Shown here piece by piece: positions 17,573 to 20,741 of a stretch of DNA of 20,741 nt; within the stretch, counting starts at the first letter, position 1; the number at the start of each line of letters is the position of its first letter. The notes beneath the pieces were generated by a model. That model did not search any database. It was not told the origin of the DNA and saw only the letters and a program-made list of their open reading frames with translations. The DNA is from Microbacterium sp. (GTDB lineage Bacteria > Actinomycetota > Actinomycetes > Actinomycetales > Microbacteriaceae), in NCBI RefSeq assembly GCF_003248605.1, contig NZ_QFPF01000037.1, forward strand, positions 1 through 20,741, in the 5' to 3' direction. The position numbers and the translations under genes were made by a program.

Positions 17573-18097
17573 TCAGCGCGCCGCGGGCTGCGCGTGCGGC
17601 TGCACCTGGTCGACGGCGTCCTGCAGGCGCGTGAGGCAGGCGATGACCGTCGCGCTCTCTTCGGGGCTCATATCGATCACGGCGTCGAACATGCGGCTGT
17701 GCATCGCGCCGAGAGTCGCCCGCACCTCGGAGTCGGAGTCGACGGTGGCGATGACGTGGATGCTGCGCCGATCGGTCGGGTGCGCGGCACGGCTGACGTG
17801 ACCGGACTTCTCGAGACGGTCGATGATGGCGGTCATCGACGCGGTCGAGACGCCCAGGTAGCGGGTGAGTTCGCCGGGGGACACGGAGCGCTGCTCGCGC
17901 TGGGCCTTGAGCAGGTAGCGCAGCACCAGCAGGTCGTTCTCTCCCATGGCCATGGATTCGCGCGTGCGGCGACGCATCGCGACCTCGGCCGCGCGGTAGA
18001 GGCGAAAGGCCTCGAGCACCTCGACCGCGCGGCGTCGGCGCGCGTCGGCGTCGTCGCCGTACCAGTACGAGCTCGTGGCAGGGGATCCGGTCGTCAC
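17573..18097 (-). CDS. MarR-family transcriptional regulator
   Basis: 174-residue MarR winged-helix regulator. The helix-turn-helix and wing are clear: SVSPGELTRYLGVSTASMTAIIDRLEKSGHVSRAAHPTDRRSIHV (about 80-125), ending in the family DRR wing motif. Flanking helices form the dimer. The start is GTG. A TAGGAT -10 ends 7 nt before it (18110-18105), suggesting a leaderless mRNA, although AGGA in the same bases could act as a weak ribosome site. Genes downstream on the same strand are the 95-residue protein and the alditol oxidase group, so it may control them. A second MarR protein at 18643 has the same layout, which suggests a paralogue pair. Confidence 0.92.
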   Translation of the reverse strand: MTTGSPATSSYWYGDDADARRRRAVEVLEAFRLYRAAEVAMRRRTRESMAMGENDLLVLRYLLKAQREQRSVSPGELTRYLGVSTASMTAIIDRLEKSGHVSRAAHPTDRRSIHVIATVDSDSEVRATLGAMHSRMFDAVIDMSPEESATVIACLTRLQDAVDQVQPHAQPAAR

Positions 18098-18124
18098 AGG
18101 GAAGATCCTAAATCAGCGTTCGAG

Positions 18125-18157
18125 GGGTGGGCGCGGTCGCATGCCTGCCGCCCACCC
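18125..18157 (-). terminator. Hairpin after the DUF7882-like gene
   Basis: Perfect 9-bp arms GGGTGGGCG (18125-18133) and CGCCCACCC (18149-18157) with a 15-nt loop lie 5 bp beyond the stop codon at 18163 on the minus strand. Position and stem strength suggest a terminator separating this gene from marR; no T tract is present. Confidence 0.6.
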
Positions 18158-18162
18158 GCGGC

Positions 18163-18540
18163 TCAGCTGGCGATGAGCTCAGCGCGGCGGGAGCCGTGCA
18201 GATCGCTCATCAGACGGGTGTGCTTGTGCTCGAAGTACTCGATCGACTCGGCCTCGGTCATGACGGTCATGGTGCCCGTCGAATCCTCGGTATCGCCCAT
18301 CGCCTGCACCCAGGTGCGGTTGATCTGCGGGGTGCGGCTGCCGAAGGCGACGAACTGCAGCGGGATGGAGGGCGAGATCCACAGATTGCGGCGCAGGGAG
18401 TTGCCGTTGTCGTCGGTCGTGAGGTTGAGCATGAACGACTCGCCCCGGCGCAGGCGCTGACCCACGGCGAGTCGGATGTGTTCGAGAAGTCGGTCCTCGA
18501 CCTGGATTCCGGCGGTGTCGGCGTACATCAGCATTCCCAC
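18163..18540 (-). CDS. DUF7882-like small protein of unknown function
   Basis: 125-residue protein resembling a Microbacteriaceae-restricted family (DUF7882; some database entries carry the misleading label ATP-dependent DNA ligase). Family-like features are a start of the form MGxLxY, VEDRLLEHIRLAVGQRLRRGESFML, NLWISPSIPLQFVAFGSRTPQINRTW and a final variable tail. No ligase or nucleotide-binding motif is present. GTG at 18540 is chosen because GGAAGGAG lies 6 nt upstream and the N-terminus then matches the family; the ATG at 18567 lies upstream of the predicted transcription start. The gene is flanked by two MarR genes. The call is from memory of the family pattern. Confidence 0.7.
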   Translation of the reverse strand: MGMLMYADTAGIQVEDRLLEHIRLAVGQRLRRGESFMLNLTTDDNGNSLRRNLWISPSIPLQFVAFGSRTPQINRTWVQAMGDTEDSTGTMTVMTEAESIEYFEHKHTRLMSDLHGSRRAELIAS

Positions 18541-18568
18541 GGCAGCTCCTTCCAAAGCCTGTGTCATA

Positions 18569-18609
18569 TTCCTAGCACGCCTTGCTCATCTGTCAAGAAT
18601 CTAGTTTGA
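18569..18609. promoter_or_regulatory. Divergent control region with TTGACA promoter and MarR-type operators
   Basis: On the minus strand a perfect TTGACA (18596-18591), a 16-bp spacer and TAGGAA (18574-18569) precede the DUF7882-like gene. Two interlocked inverted repeats, CTTG-N9-CAAG (18581-18597) and TCAA-N9-TTGA (18593-18609), cover the -35. The second MarR gene starts divergently at 18643. This is a typical arrangement for a MarR protein that represses itself and its neighbour. Arms are only 4 bp, so operator identity is tentative. Confidence 0.5.
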
Positions 18610-18642
18610 TGAGGTAACCGACACGGGAATCCGAGGCGAGCC

Positions 18643-19122
18643 ATGGACGACAGCGAGGCGACAGAGCTCGCCGACGACGATGAGCTCATCGACGACCTCC
18701 TGCGCGCGCTGGGCGACAATCGCGACGCGGGACTCGAGAGCGACCGGCGGGCGCGGGAGAAGCTGGGAGTGGGACGCAACGACTTCGCCGTGGTGCGGTT
18801 CCTCGTCGAGGCCGACCGCCGCGGCGTCTCCCTCACGCCCGGAGAGATCGCGCTCGCGCTGGGCGTGTCCACCGCGGCCACGACGGCCCTCGTCGATCGG
18901 CTCGAGACCGTCGGGCTGGTGCGCCGCGAGCGCAATCCGACGGATCGTCGCAGCGTCATTGTGCGGGCCGCGCTCGCCGAAGGATCGCAAGAGCGCCGCA
19001 TCGCGATGACCCGCGACGCGGCCGAACGGCGGGCGATCGCCGCGCTGCCCGTCCGCGACCGTCGCGTGGTGCTGCGCGCCCTCGAGCAGATCACGGACGC
19101 CGTGCGTCGCGACGGGCACTGA
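18643..19122 (+). CDS. MarR-family transcriptional regulator (second copy)
   Basis: 159-residue MarR protein. The winged helix reads SLTPGEIALALGVSTAATTALVDRLETVGLVRRERNPTDRRSVIV, closely parallel to the MarR at 17573. The preceding helix GVGRNDFAVVRFLVEADRRG also matches that protein's layout. The N-terminal 20 residues are very acidic (DDSEATELADDDELIDD). The start is ATG with CCGAGGCGAG upstream. It is divergent from the DUF7882-like gene over a 102-bp control region with inverted repeats. The array of five-base repeats begins 18 bp after its stop. Confidence 0.92.
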   Translation: MDDSEATELADDDELIDDLLRALGDNRDAGLESDRRAREKLGVGRNDFAVVRFLVEADRRGVSLTPGEIALALGVSTAATTALVDRLETVGLVRRERNPTDRRSVIVRAALAEGSQERRIAMTRDAAERRAIAALPVRDRRVVLRALEQITDAVRRDGH

Positions 19123-19140
19123 GCGGCAGCATCCCTCGTC

Positions 19141-19230
19141 GTGCGGTGCGGTGCGGTGTCGTGTCGTGCGGTGCGGTGCGGTGCGGTGCGGTGCGGTGCG
19201 GTGCGGTGTCGTGTCGTGTCGTGTCGTGAG
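19141..19230. repeat. Pentanucleotide tandem array, 18 units (GTGCG/GTGTC)
   Basis: Ninety bases are built entirely of five-base units: three GTGCG, two GTGTC, eight GTGCG, four GTGTC, one GTGAG; a broken unit and one more GTGTC follow to 19240. It fills most of the 142-bp gap between the second MarR gene and the membrane-protein gene and ends 34 bp before the ATG at 19265. Blocks of identical units indicate slippage. Confidence 0.95.
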
Positions 19231-19264
19231 GTCGTGTCGGCGGGGGCGCTGACACACTGAGCAC

Positions 19265-19936
19265 ATGACCCGGCTCGGCCATCGCGCGCGCGACGCGGTC
19301 GACGCCGGTCCGCCCGAGCATCGCTGGCCCCCGATCGTGGCCGTCGTCGCGGCGATGGTGCTGTGGCTGCTGCTGCCCGGCTACTTCTTCGCGTCGTTCC
19401 GCTTTGCCGCCGTGATCGCGTGCGGCCTGCTCATCGTTCCCCTCGTGGTGCTCAACCCCCGCCATCTCACGCGGCAGACGAACTGGTCGCGATGGCTGTC
19501 GGTGGCACTCGCGCTCGTGCTGCTCGCGTTTAACCAGGTGCTGCTGGTCAGGCTGGTGCACGAGCTGCTCACGGCGCCCGAGACCGAGGGTGTGAGCGTC
19601 CTGATCGCGGCGCTGCAGCTCTGGTCGACGAACGCGATCGCGTTCGGGCTGCTCTACTGGGAACTCGATTCGGGCGGCCCGGTCGCCCGGGCGAGCGGAC
19701 TGCCGCCGGTGCGCTCCGACTTCCAGTTTCCGCAGGAGGTCACTCGCCCGCTCGAGGCGTGGCGGCCGAGGTTCTTCGACTACCTCTACGTCTCGATCAC
19801 GGCGGGCATCGCGTTCTCGCCGGCCGACGCCCTGCCCTTGACCCGCCGGGCCAAGGCCTTCATGGCGCTCGAGGCGCTGTCGGCGTACATCCTGTCGGTG
19901 CTGGTCATCGCGCGGGCGGTCTCTGCCGTCACCTGA
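19265..19936 (+). CDS. Uncharacterised multi-TM membrane protein (DUF1345-like)
   Basis: 223-residue integral membrane protein with hydrophobic segments at about 23-43, 45-63, 77-100, 110-131 and 197-218, and a less hydrophobic segment at 172-188. The last part, FFDYLYVSITAGIAFSPADALPLTRRAKAFM, then a final helix, recalls DUF1345-type or two-helix ion-channel-like membrane proteins, but I cannot assign a function. The N-terminal 20 residues are charged, with no cleavable signal peptide. The start is ATG with no ribosome-binding site; the array of pentanucleotides lies directly upstream. The gene is alone on its strand and followed by 660 bp without a gene. Confidence 0.78.
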   Translation: MTRLGHRARDAVDAGPPEHRWPPIVAVVAAMVLWLLLPGYFFASFRFAAVIACGLLIVPLVVLNPRHLTRQTNWSRWLSVALALVLLAFNQVLLVRLVHELLTAPETEGVSVLIAALQLWSTNAIAFGLLYWELDSGGPVARASGLPPVRSDFQFPQEVTRPLEAWRPRFFDYLYVSITAGIAFSPADALPLTRRAKAFMALEALSAYILSVLVIARAVSAVT

Positions 19937-19990
19937 GCCCGTTTGCGGTTGCCGTCGCGCGTCGCGCTCGCTGCACCTCGCGCCGCGTCG

Positions 19991-20054
19991 TTGGGGCGTC
20001 GTAGCGACGTTGGGGCGTGCTGCTCCGCGCCCCAACGGAGTTTCGACGCCCCAA
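19991..20054. repeat. Nested double-stem inverted repeat, copy A
   Basis: The outer arms TTGGGGCGTCG (19991-20001) and CGACGCCCCAA (20044-20054) enclose inner arms CGTTGGGGCG (20008-20017) and CGCCCCAACG (20028-20037) around a 10-nt loop TGCTGCTCCG. All arms share the core TTGGGGCG, so the element is four copies of one octamer arranged as a double palindrome. Copy B at 20429-20490 has the same plan. Confidence 0.9.
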
Positions 20055-20100
20055 GGTCGGGGGCGCACGTCGGGCATCTTGCGGAGCCGGGACGGGCGGG

Positions 20101-20153
20101 GTGGATGCTGCACAACCGGTGCTCTCCGGACACGTTCGGGATCCAGCATCCAC
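20101..20153. repeat. 10-bp-arm inverted repeat
   Basis: GTGGATGCTG (20101-20110) and CAGCATCCAC (20144-20153) are perfect complements separated by 33 bp. The same GGATGCTG core forms the candidate terminator at 2963-3006. Confidence 0.85.
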
Positions 20154-20166
20154 GCCGTCTTCGTGC

Positions 20167-20191
20167 GCTCGCTGCGAGCGCGCAGCGGAGC
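20167..20191. repeat. Compact GC hairpin
   Basis: GCTCGCTGCG and CGCAGCGGAGC pair over ten base pairs with one bulged G and an AGCG tetraloop. The right arm CAGCGGAGCC also ends each 72-bp direct repeat, so this may be a shortened relative. Confidence 0.6.
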
Positions 20192-20248
20192 CTCCGGGTG
20201 AGAGCCGCCGCGGGGATCCACGCCGATCCCGCGGCGCTCGCCTGGCGC

Positions 20249-20405
20249 GTGCCGCGCTCGCCTGTCGCGATGTGCGGGTGTGTGGCGCGTTGACCCGCAG
20301 TTTGCGACAGCGGAGCCAGGCCGGGGGTGCGGGGTGCCGCGCTCGCCTGTCGCGATGTGCGGGTGTGTGGCGCGTTGACCCGCAGTTTGCGACAGCGGAG
20401 CCAGG
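20249..20405. repeat. 72-bp perfect direct repeat, two copies, each an imperfect palindrome
   Basis: Copies at 20249-20320 and 20334-20405 are identical and lie 85 bp apart start to start. Within each, CTGTCGC pairs with GCGACAG and GCGGGT with ACCCGC across a 5/5-nt internal loop (20262-20310 in copy 1), and outer GCTC/GAGC can extend the stem after two mismatches. Identity over 72 bp implies recent duplication or homogenisation. Confidence 0.92.
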
Positions 20406-20428
20406 GGCGAGCGGGAGCGGCGGGATGC

Positions 20429-20490
20429 TGGGGCGTCGACGCTGCGTTGGGGCGCGCTGCTCCACGCCCCAACGTGAGCTCGACGCCCCA
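20429..20490. repeat. Nested double-stem inverted repeat, copy B
   Basis: The outer arms TGGGGCGTCGA (20429-20439) and TCGACGCCCCA (20480-20490) enclose inner arms CGTTGGGGCG (20445-20454) and CGCCCCAACG (20465-20474) around the loop CGCTGCTCCA. The loop core GCTGCTCC is the same as in copy A and gives both copies the same orientation. Confidence 0.9.
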
Positions 20491-20583
20491 ACGCGACAAA
20501 CCCAGCGCACCGAACCCAGGCGCGCGCCCCTTGCCCATCGGGGGCCGCGGCGCAACCCCCGCGCGACGAGCCGCCGGTAGGCC

Positions 20584-20596
20584 TAGCGTGGACACG
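20584..20596 (+). promoter_or_regulatory. Candidate leaderless promoter (-10 TAGCGT, 7 nt before ATG)
   Basis: TAGCGT at 20584-20589 fits TANNNT, and the ATG follows 7 nt later with no ribosome-binding site, the usual layout of a leaderless actinobacterial mRNA. An in-frame GTG at 20588 would lie inside the -10. Confidence 0.45.
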
Positions 20597-20741
20597 ATGC
20601 GAGATCAGCAGGAGCCCGCCGGCGAGGATCTGCGCTCCTACGCCGCGATCGGGGACGGACGCACGGTCGCCCTGATCGGCACCCGCGGGCAGATCGACTG
20701 GATGCCGATCCCCGACCTCGCCGCGGGGCCGGTGTTCGCCC
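20597..20741 (+). CDS. Glycoside hydrolase family 15/trehalase-like protein (partial, N-terminus only)
   Basis: The first 48 residues match the N-terminal trehalase-like domain of bacterial GH15 proteins, which hydrolyse alpha-glucosidic bonds in glucans or trehalose. The diagnostic stretch is YAAIGDGRTVALIGTRGQIDWMPIPDL, where family members typically read IGDGRTAALVGxDGSIDWLCLP, followed by GPVFA in place of SPAVFA. The catalytic domain lies beyond the window. The start ATG at 20597 follows a leaderless-type -10. Confidence 0.8.
   Translation, partial: MRDQQEPAGEDLRSYAAIGDGRTVALIGTRGQIDWMPIPDLAAGPVFA

Larger units (their letters stand above)
19937..20596. other. 660-bp non-coding region made largely of inverted and direct repeats
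   Basis: No credible gene lies here; open frames on the minus strand are products of base composition and repeats. In order it holds a nested inverted repeat (19991-20054), a 10-bp-arm inverted repeat (20101-20153), a compact hairpin (20167-20191), a 72-bp perfect direct repeat (20249-20405), a second nested inverted repeat (20429-20490), then unstructured GC-rich sequence up to a -10 box before the gene at 20597. Confidence 0.85.

Noticed and set aside
20249..20405. CRISPR-like array
   Set aside because: Only two 72-bp copies with a 13-bp gap, no series of spacers, and no cas genes in the window.
19991..20490. Replication origin or phage attachment site
   Set aside because: No DnaA boxes, AT-rich unwinding region, integrase gene or tRNA end is present; the symmetry is that of dispersed palindromic repeats.
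19091..20595. Long minus-strand open frames across the repeat region
   Set aside because: Their peptides repeat because the DNA repeats (the 72-bp unit read in different frames) and they run antisense through the membrane-protein gene. No start signal or domain is seen.

Overview
The window is GC-rich (about 70% by eye) actinobacterial chromosome, most likely from the Microbacteriaceae, and Microbacterium or a close relative fits best. This rests on codon use, GTG starts, frequent GTGA/ATGA gene overlaps, TANNNT -10 boxes a few bases before start codons, and a short protein at 18163-18540 that resembles the Microbacteriaceae DUF7882 family. No rRNA, tRNA, insertion sequence, phage gene or CRISPR array was seen.

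Layout. (1) 1-1751, minus strand: a LysR regulator and a partial muconate-cycloisomerase/mandelate-racemase-type enolase-superfamily gene, with a LysR-type box over the predicted promoter. (2) 1927-2958, plus: an endonuclease/exonuclease/phosphatase-fold protein, convergent with (3) 3025-5661, minus: an animal-type heme peroxidase preceded by a LuxR-family regulator, with a perfect palindrome between them. (4) 5800-7500, minus: a FadD-like acyl-CoA ligase whose last bases are tandemly duplicated beyond its stop codon. (5) 7673-10943, minus: an F420-type oxidoreductase, a TetR regulator and a 14-TM DHA2 efflux transporter. A dense TGCA operator region precedes tetR.

(6) 11121-13917, plus: two tiny overlapping acidic proteins, a zinc alcohol dehydrogenase, then a 220-bp structured leader with a GlnR-like site and two flavin reductases. 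(7) 13924-18097, minus: an apparent operon of a MarR regulator, a small unknown protein, an alditol oxidase, an SRPBCC protein and a CrtI-like FAD oxidoreductase. The last three are almost gapless. (8) 18163-19122: a DUF7882-like gene divergent from a second MarR gene. (9) 19141-20596: an array of 18 five-base units, a multi-TM protein gene, and a 660-bp non-coding region packed with inverted and direct repeats. (10) 20597 to the end: the start of a GH15/trehalase-like gene.

Much of the content is redox and catabolic accessory metabolism under local one-component regulators (LysR, LuxR, TetR, two MarR). No defence island or biosynthetic cluster is evident. The most unusual sequence is the repeat-rich intergenic region at 19991-20490, with two copies of a nested double-stem inverted repeat around a 72-bp perfect direct repeat. 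An over-represented octamer, GGATGCTG, often lies next to gene ends. Both observations come from reading the sequence, and any function is inference.
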